Positions 13,836 to 21,576 of a DNA stretch of 22,617 nucleotides are shown one piece after another. The number at the start of each line of letters is the position of its first letter. Position 1 is the first letter of the stretch. Below the pieces are notes generated by a model. That model did not search any database and was not told the origin of the DNA. It saw nothing but the letters and a program-made list of their open reading frames with translations. The stretch comes from Pseudomonadota bacterium (GTDB lineage: Bacteria; Pseudomonadota; Alphaproteobacteria; Acetobacterales; Acetobacteraceae), in assembly GCA_023424475.1 (NCBI GenBank), contig JAFADX010000344.1:1-22617 (forward strand), in the 5' to 3' direction. The translations under genes were made by a program, and so were the position numbers.

Positions 13836-14285
13836 TCACTGCAGACGCTCGGCACGCCGCCGCCGGATCTCCGGCGGCCAGGTGCTCGCGATGTAGGCAA
13901 TGACGGCGGAGATCTCCGCCGTGCTGAGCACGCCCTCGAAGGCAGGCATGTCGCTCTCGTAGCCAGGCACGAGACCTGCGACGCCCTTCTGCGTCAGGGT
14001 GATCAGTTGCGCATCGGAGTGGTGCCATGTGTGTCCGCTGGCATCATGCGGCGGGGCCGGCAGACGGCCGTTCGGCCGGCGACTCTGCCAGTCGGGTTGC
14101 CCTTCGAGATTGGCGCCATGGCAGGACGCGCAGTTCGCGGCATAGACGCGCTGGCCGAGGGCAATCCGCGCCTGATCGTCAGCCTCAGCGGTCGAGCGCC
14201 AAGGCGCCCAGACAAAGACCGTCGCCGCCGCACCGACCGCCGCGATGGTTACTGCGGCGACCGCGATCGCGCTTCCTCGCGTCAT
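13836..14285 (-). CDS. Membrane-anchored class I cytochrome c
   Basis: This 149-residue protein has an N-terminal anchor or signal (residues 5-27) and one haem c site, YAANCASCHG (C52, C55, H56). The distal Met ligand is probably in ESDMPAFEGVLS, followed by the helix TAEISAVIAYIAS typical of small c-type cytochromes. HTWHHSD is an unusual His cluster between them. The start at 14285 overlaps the preceding 43-residue gene as ATGA, supporting it over an upstream in-frame start at 14378. In this operon it may accept electrons from the multicopper oxidase neighbour or feed an oxidase, but the partner is not shown. Confidence 0.9.
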   Translation of the reverse strand: MTRGSAIAVAAVTIAAVGAAATVFVWAPWRSTAEADDQARIALGQRVYAANCASCHGANLEGQPDWQSRRPNGRLPAPPHDASGHTWHHSDAQLITLTQKGVAGLVPGYESDMPAFEGVLSTAEISAVIAYIASTWPPEIRRRRAERLQ

Positions 14286-14413
14286 TCGCGCCGCCGGCCG
14301 AACAGGTATTTCACCAGGGCCGCGATCCCGAGGATGAGCAGGACGAGGAGCAGGAGCCAGAGCAGCCCCATGCCCCACATCATGCCGCCGCCCATCATGC
14401 CTCCGTCCATCAT
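14282..14413 (-). CDS. 43-residue single-helix membrane peptide
   Basis: The frame encodes MMDGGMMGGGMMWGMG followed by a Leu-rich membrane helix (LLWLLLLVLLILGIAALV) and a basic tail, KYLFGRRRE. GGGAGG lies six bases before the ATG, and the stop overlaps the cytochrome c start as ATGA, which together make it a convincing gene despite its size. The Met/Gly-rich N-terminus matches the Met-rich style of other proteins here and could bind Cu(I) on the periplasmic side. No family is assigned; similar short Met-rich membrane peptides occur near copper genes. Confidence 0.75.
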   Translation of the reverse strand: MMDGGMMGGGMMWGMGLLWLLLLVLLILGIAALVKYLFGRRRE

Positions 14414-14449
14414 CGGCTTCCTCCCGCGACTAGCGGCGCCGGCGCTGCG

Positions 14450-14908
14450 CTACGCGACCGCATAGACTGCGGGCCGCGCTGTGGGTTCGCGCGCAATCGC
14501 GTAAATCGTGAAGGGGGCTGTCTTCTGCCCACCCATTCCCGGGGAGCCGAGCGGCATGCCCGGCAGCGATATGCCGCGCAGGTTGGGTCGTTCCGACAGC
14601 AGCCGCGCGACGACGCTGGCGGGGACGTGGCCTTCCACCGCGTAACCGCCGATCAGGGTCGTATGGCAGCCCTCCAGCGCCTCCGGCACGCCTTGTTGTC
14701 GCTTGATCAGCGCGAGGTCGTGTGTCGGCACCACCCGCACACGGTAGCCATGGTCGCGGAGGTGAGCCGCGTAGCCTTCGCAGCAGTCGCATTGCGGATT
14801 CTTGTAGAGCACGGCTTCGTCCGGCTCGGCGCGGGCTCGCGTGGTGGTCAGCGAGGAGACGGCTGTCGCGGTGAGCATCGTCACGGCGGCGCGGCGGGTC
14901 GGCATCAT
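14450..14908 (-). CDS. DUF411 exported metal-binding protein
   Basis: This 152-residue protein has a signal peptide (MMPTRRAAVTMLTATAVSSL to ARA) and the DUF411 signature LYKNPQCDCCEGYAAHLRDH at about 34-53. C40, C42 and C43 there are likely Cu(I) ligands. GHVPASVVARLLSERP and the terminal GMPLGSPGM are also typical of the family. Two ATGs (14908, 14905) are adjacent; AAGGAAG is eight bases from the first. DUF411 proteins are widespread in copper and silver resistance clusters. It lies 31 bases after the multicopper oxidase stop, within the same operon. Confidence 0.9.
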   Translation of the reverse strand: MMPTRRAAVTMLTATAVSSLTTTRARAEPDEAVLYKNPQCDCCEGYAAHLRDHGYRVRVVPTHDLALIKRQQGVPEALEGCHTTLIGGYAVEGHVPASVVARLLSERPNLRGISLPGMPLGSPGMGGQKTAPFTIYAIAREPTARPAVYAVA

Positions 14909-14939
14909 CGGAGGTTCTTCCTTGCGTTCAAGCTTGCGG

Positions 14940-16406
14940 TCAGGCGACACGGACGACGCCCATCATCCCCGCCGCCTGGTGCTCGAGGACGTGGCAATGG
15001 AACATCCAGTCGCCGGGATTGTCGGCGACGAAGGCGATCTCGGCGGCCTCGCGCGGCGGTACCAGGATGGTGTCGCCCCATTCGCGCCGCGGTACCGGAG
15101 CGCCATTGCGAGAGAGGACACGGAAGGTGTGCCCGTGCAGGTGCATCGGGTGCCACCAGGCGGTGTCGTTGCGGATCGCGAGCACGTAGGATTCACCCCT
15201 GCGGAGCACGGCCAGAGGGTCGTGCGCGTGGTCGCCGGCGGCGGCAGATGCGCCGTTGATGGTCCATGCCATCCCCTGCCGCATCATCCCGCCGCCGCCC
15301 TGCTGCATCATTCCGCCGCGGCCCATCATCATGCCGCCGCCCATGCCGCTCATCATGCCTCCGCCAAGCACCAGTTCATGGCGGTGTGCGGCGGTCAGAT
15401 CCGGTTCCAACAGCGGATTGGCGGGCAGCAGCGGCATTGCGGCCGCGGGTGCCCGGGCCCGCAGAGGCTCGGCGTCATAGGCGAGATCGAGCAGCCGGTA
15501 TTCCAGCCGCGGGTAGAACGTGTCGAGGACGCGGGCGCGCTCACCGGGCTTTCCCGTCATGTCGAGCACAAGGTCGGCCCGCATCCCCGGGGCGAGCACG
15601 ATGCGGCCGTCCTTGGGCGTGTGCGGCTCCACCGGATGGCCGTTCAGCGCGACGATCGTCGGGGCGTGACCCTCGAACTCGAGACCGAAGATCCGCGCGT
15701 TGGCGACGTTGATTAGTCGCAGTCGCAGCCGTTCCCCGGAGCGCACGGCGAAGGGCGCGTCCGGCACACGGCCGTTTACCGTCACCGTGTTGCCGATCCG
15801 GCCCGCCATCCCGGCATCCATCGGATTTCCGAAGCCGCCGGCGAGTTGCGCGTCCTGCAGCAACCGCCAATCGCTGAGCACCCAGGTGAGGTCCCGGTCG
15901 ATCGTTGGCGGCGGCTCACGTTCCTCCACCACCAGGGCACCATGAAGGCCGCGCGCGACCTGCTCCAGGCCGCGAACATGGGGGTGGTACCAGAAGGTTC
16001 CTGCATCCTCGACCTGGAACGCATAGGTGAAGGTCCCGCCCGGCGGGACCGGCTGCTGGGTCAGGTAGGGCACACCGTCCATGGCGTTGGGCACGCGCAG
16101 CCCATGCCAGTGGATTGTGGTCTCGTCCGGGAGTCGGTTCTCGAGTTCCACACGCAGCCAGGCACCTTGGCGAACACGGATCTCGGGGCCCGGGACTTGG
16201 CCGTCGTAACCCCAGACCGCCGTTTCGGGGTGTGGCGCGCCAGCCAGAGGGACTTGGTTCGTTCGCGCGGTGAGGCGGATGCTGGTCGGGCCGGTTCCCG
16301 CCCGCGCCACCGGCATGTGGCCTAGTCCGACCGCGGCGGTCAGGGCGGCGCTGCCACCCAGCATGAGGGATCTGCGGGCGAGTGCCGGCAGGTGGTCGAT
16401 ATGCAT
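14940..16406 (-). CDS. Multicopper oxidase with Met-rich insertion
   Basis: This 488-residue periplasmic enzyme probably oxidises Cu(I) or phenolic substrates using O2. A Tat-like signal (ARRSLMLGG, to ARA at about 36) exports it folded. All four copper-ligand motifs are present: HWHG (99-102), HPHVRG (141-146), HPMHLHGHTF (419-428) and HCHVLEHQAAGM (470-481). C471, H476 and axial M481 form part of the type 1 site. Between domains 2 and 3 a Met/Gly-rich loop (GGGMMSGMGGGMMMGRGGMM and more, about 345-378) resembles the Met-rich segment of CueO that binds Cu(I). The class is CueO/laccase-like, and the pco/cop CopA type is less likely given the length. Confidence 0.93.
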   Translation of the reverse strand: MHIDHLPALARRSLMLGGSAALTAAVGLGHMPVARAGTGPTSIRLTARTNQVPLAGAPHPETAVWGYDGQVPGPEIRVRQGAWLRVELENRLPDETTIHWHGLRVPNAMDGVPYLTQQPVPPGGTFTYAFQVEDAGTFWYHPHVRGLEQVARGLHGALVVEEREPPPTIDRDLTWVLSDWRLLQDAQLAGGFGNPMDAGMAGRIGNTVTVNGRVPDAPFAVRSGERLRLRLINVANARIFGLEFEGHAPTIVALNGHPVEPHTPKDGRIVLAPGMRADLVLDMTGKPGERARVLDTFYPRLEYRLLDLAYDAEPLRARAPAAAMPLLPANPLLEPDLTAAHRHELVLGGGMMSGMGGGMMMGRGGMMQQGGGGMMRQGMAWTINGASAAAGDHAHDPLAVLRRGESYVLAIRNDTAWWHPMHLHGHTFRVLSRNGAPVPRREWGDTILVPPREAAEIAFVADNPGDWMFHCHVLEHQAAGMMGVVRVA

Positions 16407-16439
16407 GGTCCTGTCGTCCTTCCGCGAGGGCGGATACCC

Positions 16440-16467
16440 GTCCGCGCGCGCTTAGGCATGCGCGGAC
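16440..16467. other. Hairpin between the Cys-containing gene and the oxidase
   Basis: GTCCGCGC and GCGCGGAC form a perfect 8-bp stem around a 12-base loop in the 102-base gap before the multicopper oxidase start. No T-tract follows in the minus direction. It may stabilise or attenuate the transcript. Confidence 0.35.
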
Positions 16468-16508
16468 AGGCGGCGGCAGGGCCCTGCGCCGGCGAGCGGC
16501 GCGGACCC

Positions 16509-16874
16509 TTAGCTCAGGACGGTGCTTCGGGGAGGGTGGAGGTCGGGCGGACCAGTCAGTCCGACAGGAGCGGGAGTCGCCGGAACAGGAACGGCCGCAT
16601 CCGGGGCGAATGCCACCACGTCAGGTGCGAAGGCCGGAGGCGCCATTGGGGGCGTCGCGCAGAGCGCTGCGCAGGCGGCCATGGCGGAGCCCATCGGGCC
16701 GTCGCCGTCGTCGCCGCAATCGTCACAGCCGGCCATCCCCATGCCAGCGGTCGAGGCCGCAGCCATGGCGAAGCCCATCGTGGCCGCGCGGGTCGCGTTC
16801 AGCACCGTTCCGGCCAAGAAGGCCAGAGTCAGCACGACCAGTATGGTCCGCAGGGCGCCTCGCATGAGCAACAT
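16509..16874 (-). CDS. Cys/Met-containing exported or anchored small protein
   Basis: The product is about 121 residues with one N-terminal hydrophobic segment (LRTILVVLTLAFLAGTVLNA). It is followed by a Met/Ala-rich stretch with CDDCGDDGDG and CAALC, then a Pro/Ala/Val-rich tail. The Cys pairs and clustered Met suggest soft-metal binding. In-frame starts at 16931, 16874 and 16865 are possible, and none has a good ribosome-binding site; I took 16874, which puts the hydrophobic segment near the start. It precedes the multicopper oxidase by 102 bases and may open this operon. I do not recognise the family. Confidence 0.6.
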   Translation of the reverse strand: MLLMRGALRTILVVLTLAFLAGTVLNATRAATMGFAMAAASTAGMGMAGCDDCGDDGDGPMGSAMAACAALCATPPMAPPAFAPDVVAFAPDAAVPVPATPAPVGLTGPPDLHPPRSTVLS

Positions 16875-17018
16875 ATAGGACTGCCCGGGCGCTGCGTCGA
16901 TCCCCGGTAGCGCGCGGCGATAATTGACCATGCGACCGTCGGCCTCGACAATGCCCAGTCTCCACCTATGCCAGGTACCTGCCTAACCATGCCGCTGGCG
17001 GCGGAGATCTCTGGGTGT

Positions 17019-18848
17019 CTACGGCACGCGCCGCTTTTTCACCTGCGCCGACAGCGTCGCCGCGCCGAGATCGAAGGTGGCCGTGGGCGAGATGTTACTG
17101 GCCATCACGCGCACCGTGTTGTTGGACCAAGCCGTCGCGTCGAGCTCGATAAAGCGCGTCGACGAGGTGAGCGCGGCATGAGCGAGATCGCCCTGTCGCG
17201 CGCCGGTGACGGTGACGTCGAGCAGGCTGGTTGCCCCGGGCGCCAAGCTCGGCAGGTCCCAGGCCACCTCCGCCGCGAACTCCCGCTGCCCGACCGGCAG
17301 CGCCGGCGTGCCGCAGAGTAGCGCCGGTGCCGCCTCCGGCAGCCCGTAGAGCCGCAGCGCCTCGAGCTCGATCTGCCCATCGAAGCCGACGATACCGATC
17401 TGCGCAAAGGCGACGCTGGGCCCGAGCCGCACCGTCATGCGCTTGTTCAGCGAGGCATCGGCCATGGCAGAGCCACCGGTCCAGGCCTTGGACGGGATGT
17501 TCCACAGCAGCGTGGTGATCGAGGCCAGCGCGTCGCCGGCGACGTTCTCCCGCACATTCATCGCCGCGTCGAAGCAGCGCACGAAGATCCGCCCGCCATC
17601 GGCACCACCGACGAGGGAATGGACCAGGGCGAACTCCCTCGCCTGGCCGCACTCCACCACGAAGGCCAGGCCCCTCTGTGCCTCGAGCAGCAGTCCGCGC
17701 GCGGTCGGCGTGATGTCGTCCAGCCCGTTGAAGGACAGCCCGGCGAGGGTGGTGGCGCTGGTGGTGGAGGTGGCGACCACCGCCAGCCCCTCGACGCCGA
17801 TCTCCGTCGCGCTGTGCCGGAAGGCTTTCGCGCGGACATTCGGCACGGACCCCAACAACCGCAGATGCCGCGAGGCTGGGGCGCGGTGGCGATTGATCAC
17901 CGCATTGCCGCAGCGCGTCGCTGTCGCCGTGTAGTCGATGCCGACCTGGTAGGTGTTGGACCACGCCACCTCGTACTCGCAGTCCTGCGCCGCGGCGGTG
18001 TGCCGGGCGACGATCGGCGAGCAGGCCTCCATGCGCAGCGCCCGGCCGATGATGGCCGAGCCGCTGGTCTCGTTGAGGAAGGGGATCGCCACATTGGGAT
18101 CGAGCTGGCGGAGCTCGAAATTCGGCGCGTCGAAGACGTGCCGGTTGTGGTTGGAATAGGCACCCTCCGCCTTGGACAGCCGGATTCCGAAGCGGTCCAG
18201 ACTGGCGTTGATCCCGGTGGCGATCGCGAAGTGGCCGCCATAGTAGCGGATGGAGGTGTTCCAGGCGGTCGCGGTGGCGCAGTGGATGTCGAGGCCGATG
18301 CGGTTGTTGAGGATGCGGCCGAGATGGAAGGTGCTGTCCTCCACGCCGCGGCCGTCGCCCAGCGTCCGCATGCCGATGGTGAAGCCCGAGACCAGGCGCA
18401 GCTCGACCACCGAAGCGTCGATGTTGCGCACCAGGATGCCGATGTCGCCCTCGTCGAGCCAATCGGACTGGGTGGCGCGCACGACCTGCAGCCCGGCATA
18501 GTGCTTCTCGCCATTGCGGATGGTACCGCCGTCGCCGAGGGTCAGCACGGTCGCCGGGGCGGTGCCGGTGTAGCGGATGATCCCGTGCATGATCAGCCCG
18601 CGCGCGCCGCCGCCGAGGGTGACACCGGCGGAGACGTTCCAGGTGCCGGGCGGGATGACGGCGAACTTCTGGTCGGCCGCCGCGCGATAAAAGGCCGCCT
18701 GGATGGCGGCACGATCGTCGGCGACGCCGTCGCCGAGGCCGCCGAAGTCGGAGGGCAACACCGTCTCGCGGTCGCGCAGGTACTTGGCGAGATCGGTCTT
18801 GCTGACCGCGGTGTCGAGCACCAGCAGGTCATCGATGCGGGCGGGCAT
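17019..18848 (-). CDS. Phage tail spike/fibre with pectate-lyase-like fold
   Basis: This 609-residue protein begins with a short attachment region. A Pectate_lyase_3-type segment follows (SDFGGLGDGVADDRAAIQAA, then VIPPGTWNVSAGVTLGG, about 33-83), the usual start of a right-handed beta-helix in phage tail spikes. Residues to about 330 are rich in short Gly/Asn turns typical of helix coils (LDIHCATATAWNTSIRYYGG). The last 100 residues (LAPGATSLLDVTVTGARQGD to QVKKR) look like a C-terminal beta domain shared by several tail fibres. The role would be host-surface binding or glycan cleavage. GAGG precedes the ATG. It is the last minus-strand gene of the phage module and ends 145 bases before the copper block's nearest start codon. 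Confidence 0.8.
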   Translation of the reverse strand: MPARIDDLLVLDTAVSKTDLAKYLRDRETVLPSDFGGLGDGVADDRAAIQAAFYRAAADQKFAVIPPGTWNVSAGVTLGGGARGLIMHGIIRYTGTAPATVLTLGDGGTIRNGEKHYAGLQVVRATQSDWLDEGDIGILVRNIDASVVELRLVSGFTIGMRTLGDGRGVEDSTFHLGRILNNRIGLDIHCATATAWNTSIRYYGGHFAIATGINASLDRFGIRLSKAEGAYSNHNRHVFDAPNFELRQLDPNVAIPFLNETSGSAIIGRALRMEACSPIVARHTAAAQDCEYEVAWSNTYQVGIDYTATATRCGNAVINRHRAPASRHLRLLGSVPNVRAKAFRHSATEIGVEGLAVVATSTTSATTLAGLSFNGLDDITPTARGLLLEAQRGLAFVVECGQAREFALVHSLVGGADGGRIFVRCFDAAMNVRENVAGDALASITTLLWNIPSKAWTGGSAMADASLNKRMTVRLGPSVAFAQIGIVGFDGQIELEALRLYGLPEAAPALLCGTPALPVGQREFAAEVAWDLPSLAPGATSLLDVTVTGARQGDLAHAALTSSTRFIELDATAWSNNTVRVMASNISPTATFDLGAATLSAQVKKRRVP

Positions 18849-18882
18849 GCTATGGCCTCTGCAATGTGAGACGGAAGCAGCA

Positions 18883-19209
18883 ATGAAGTCTGGGCTTGTC
18901 TATGCCGGCGCAGCCGTCGCCGAGGTTGCCGGGTGCTTTGCCTTCTGGGCGTGGCTCAGGCTCGGGGCATCAGCGTGGTGGCTGGTGCCCGGCATGATGT
19001 CTTTGGCGACCTTCGGATGGCTGCTTGCGCTCGTGGACAGCGACGCTGCCGGACGTGCCTATGCCGCATATGGCGGCGTCTACATCGTTGCCGCGATTGG
19101 CTGGCTTTGGACGATTGAGGGCCTGCGGCCGGATAGATGGGACCTACTGGGTGGGGCGGTGTGCCTGGCAGGTGCGGCCATCATCCTGTTCGGACCGCGG
19201 ACGGCCTGA
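18883..19209 (+). CDS. ynfA: YnfA/UPF0060 family inner-membrane protein
   Basis: This 108-residue protein has four hydrophobic helices and the family pattern AVAEVAGCFAFWAWLRLG, AAYGGVYIVAAIGWLW and DRWDLLGGAVCLAGAAIIL. UPF0060 proteins resemble small multidrug-resistance transporters, and some are reported to export cationic compounds, but this copy's substrate is unknown. GGAAGCAG lies just upstream of the ATG. It is the only plus-strand gene in the phage region, in the slot between the tip and spike genes, 7 bases from the tip gene's stop. Any dedicated promoter must lie within the 5' end of the tail spike gene. It looks like a cargo (moron) gene or a recent insertion. Confidence 0.92.
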   Translation: MKSGLVYAGAAVAEVAGCFAFWAWLRLGASAWWLVPGMMSLATFGWLLALVDSDAAGRAYAAYGGVYIVAAIGWLWTIEGLRPDRWDLLGGAVCLAGAAIILFGPRTA

Positions 19210-19216
19210 CACCGAA

Positions 19217-21223
19217 CTAGGCGGCGGTTGCGGAGACCGGCCCGACGAGGGCCGAGACGTTGCCCTCGGCCGAGACGGCGCGCAGCCAGTACCAGCGGGT
19301 GTCCCCGGCGCTGAGGCCGGTGCGGTCCCAGAAGAGCCCGGTCGGTTCCTCCGCCAGCTTGGCCGCCGCGGCGAGGCTGCTGGTGGTGGCCTCGAACACC
19401 TGCAGCCGCACCGCATCGGGCGGGAACCCGCCCGAGAGGCGGATGCCGCCGGCGATCCCCGTCGCCGTGGGCGCCGCCACCGCGGCCGGGACCAGTGCCT
19501 GCCGCCAACCCGACACCGCCCCGCTGCGCGCCACTGCGCGCACCCGGAAGCCAGTCGGCTCGGCGGTGGGGAGGACGGCGGCGGTGGCGCCCAATGACCC
19601 GCCGTAGCCCTGCCAGGCCGCGACGGAGGCCGGCAGGAACTCGACCTGGTAGCCGGTGAGATGCGAGGAGCCGACCGCCGCCCAAGAGACGGCCAGCACG
19701 GCAAAGGCCGCCGTCTGCGGTGTCTCCACCATGATGCTGGCGGGTGCTGCGATGACGCCCGGGTTGGGCAGCACCACGGCGGGATTGCTCCCCGTCGCGC
19801 GCTCATCGACCGCCGGGTTCCAGTCCCACACCGCGGCGTCCTCCTCCTCCAGGGTGAGGTCGACACCGCCCTCGGCGGCGAGCGACCAGGCGGTGACCCG
19901 CGCCGGGAAAGGCGTCAGCCGATCGAGGGCCACCGTCGCCGCCTCCCAGGGCCGCAGCCGCAGGGCGGAGAGATTGGCCGGGAAGGCCACGGTGCGCTGG
20001 CGGCGGTTTCGCTCCAGCTCGACCTTCATCAGCCGCTGCACCGTGCTGACCGAGGTGGTGAGCGGGAACTCCAGGTCGCGGTAGATCATCTCGCCGCCGT
20101 CCTGGGCGACGTAGTTGCTGGCCAACAGCGGCGGGGCGTCGGTCGGCTGCCAATTGGCGGCGGGCTCGACATAGACGGCGCGTACCCCGTTGAAGAGGTC
20201 CCGCCGCGGCCGCGCCCCCTGGATGGTGACGTCGCCGCGAAGGTCATTGGAGGTTAGCGTCGCGGCTGGCAGCGCCGGCGCCCCGGCATGGATGAAGAAC
20301 CGCCCGCCCGAGACCACCAGCGCGCCGGCCATGGCGGCGGCGAGCTTGCGGGTGATGGCGATCTTGCCCTCGGCGAGCGACAGCACGCCATTGGCGGTGT
20401 AGCGGCGCTCGTAGACCCCGGTCCGGGTGCCGACCAGCTCGTCGCAGATGTTGGCGGCGGCCATCAGCGCGGGGATGTCGATGTCGGACCAGGACGCCCG
20501 CCAGCCGAAGGGGGCGGTGAGGTACCAGGCGAGCAGCAGGGCGGGGTTGTCCGACCAGCCCACGGAGCCTGTGCGCGGATCGAGGATGGTGTCAGCGCCC
20601 TCGACGATGGCGGCGATGTTGGGCGGGCCGGCGGGAAAGGCCTCGGCGGTGAGTTTCAGCCGCACCGCGACATAGGCGCGGCCACAGCCACGATGCTCGC
20701 TGGTCCACTGGCCGCCGGTCTCGGCGATCAGGTTGGCGTCCGCCGCCTGGTCGGGATCGCCAAGATGGCGGTCGATGCGCACCAACCCGGCGAGGGATCC
20801 ATCGCTCTCGACCTTGTCGCCGAGGAAGACCTCGCCGATGCCACGAACGCGGTGCGCGGCCAACACGACCACCGAGTAGAAATAGCCATCGGCGCGACCC
20901 TCATCGTCGGTCGCCGAGTGCAGGAAGACGATCGGGCCGGACACCTTGCAGCGGCCGAGGACGATCTGGTGCTCGGTGACCGGCTGGCGAAAGGCCTGGG
21001 TGCGGCCGGCGCCGGGCTGGCCAGCGTCGAAGCCGGCGATCGCCGCCGCCTGCGGGCTGAGGCTGGCCTGCTTTTTCTGCTTCTGCGGAAAGACCGACTG
21101 GCCGATGGCCGAGACGATAAAGGCGGCGCCGGCGCCGACTACCGCGCCGATGATGCCGCCGCCGACGGCTGCCGAGGCGACGCCCGCGGCTGCGACGGCA
21201 ATGAGCGGCACCGCAGCCGGCAT
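19217..21223 (-). CDS. Phage tail tip protein (lambda J / GTA gp15-like)
   Basis: This protein of about 668 residues has an N-terminal Gly/Ala-rich hydrophobic region (about 1-45), as in tail-tip assembly proteins. A large beta-rich core follows, with typical hub sequence (GRCKVSGPIVFLHS, VRGIGEVFLGD, DNPALLLAWYLTAPFGW). The C-terminal quarter (about 480-668) has fibronectin-III-like repeats (LTGYQVEFLPAS, TRWYWLRAVSAEGNVSA). This layout is that of siphovirus central tip/host-specificity proteins. The ATG at 21223 overlaps the peptidase stop as TGATG, with GGAGG eight bases upstream. Homology to GTA gp15 is by architecture rather than by a motif I can name. Confidence 0.83.
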   Translation of the reverse strand: MPAAVPLIAVAAAGVASAAVGGGIIGAVVGAGAAFIVSAIGQSVFPQKQKKQASLSPQAAAIAGFDAGQPGAGRTQAFRQPVTEHQIVLGRCKVSGPIVFLHSATDDEGRADGYFYSVVVLAAHRVRGIGEVFLGDKVESDGSLAGLVRIDRHLGDPDQAADANLIAETGGQWTSEHRGCGRAYVAVRLKLTAEAFPAGPPNIAAIVEGADTILDPRTGSVGWSDNPALLLAWYLTAPFGWRASWSDIDIPALMAAANICDELVGTRTGVYERRYTANGVLSLAEGKIAITRKLAAAMAGALVVSGGRFFIHAGAPALPAATLTSNDLRGDVTIQGARPRRDLFNGVRAVYVEPAANWQPTDAPPLLASNYVAQDGGEMIYRDLEFPLTTSVSTVQRLMKVELERNRRQRTVAFPANLSALRLRPWEAATVALDRLTPFPARVTAWSLAAEGGVDLTLEEEDAAVWDWNPAVDERATGSNPAVVLPNPGVIAAPASIMVETPQTAAFAVLAVSWAAVGSSHLTGYQVEFLPASVAAWQGYGGSLGATAAVLPTAEPTGFRVRAVARSGAVSGWRQALVPAAVAAPTATGIAGGIRLSGGFPPDAVRLQVFEATTSSLAAAAKLAEEPTGLFWDRTGLSAGDTRWYWLRAVSAEGNVSALVGPVSATAA

Positions 21224-21576
21224 CAAGCAATCCTCCAGGCGGTGGTGCAGGTGGTGAGTGGCGTGCGGATCAGGCCACGGGGTCCGACGAAGGCGGCGCG
21301 GCCGCTATCGACCACGACGCCGAGCCGCGGCGGATCGCCGGCGAGGACGATGTCCCCGGCCCGCGCGAAGGCGGGCGGGATGCGCGGGAAGCGGGCGCTG
21401 TCGGCAGTCGCCTCAAGGGAGGAGCGCATGCGGAAGCGCGCCCGTGCGCCGGTGCAGGCCTCGACGGAGGCCAGGGCAAACCGCCCGCAGTTCCAGCGAT
21501 GCGCGTCGAACGGGCGTGTCTCGACCGCGGCGAGCAGGGCTGTCAGCCGCGCAGGCCAGTCCGGGAGCCGTGCCAT
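21223..21576 (-). CDS. DUF6950 / NlpC-P60-like phage tail peptidase
   Basis: This 117-residue protein has FDAHRWNCGRFALASVEACTG (about 23-43). A Cys there, preceded by Trp-Asn, is placed like the nucleophile of NlpC/P60-type papain-fold enzymes. RAGDIVLAGDPPRLGVVVDSG and AAFVGPRGLIR follow, as in DUF6950. No certain catalytic His is visible, so activity is unproven. In lambda-like tails and GTAs a peptidase of this kind lies between hub and tip genes, as here. The start overlaps the preceding stop as TGATG, supporting 21576 over an upstream in-frame start. Confidence 0.78.
   Translation of the reverse strand: MARLPDWPARLTALLAAVETRPFDAHRWNCGRFALASVEACTGARARFRMRSSLEATADSARFPRIPPAFARAGDIVLAGDPPRLGVVVDSGRAAFVGPRGLIRTPLTTCTTAWRIA

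Noticed and set aside
17619..18869. Long plus-strand open frame of 416 codons opposite the tail spike gene
   Set aside because: It is antisense to a well-supported gene, its product is rich in Arg, Gly and His with no folded pattern, and the openness is a side effect of high GC at third positions.
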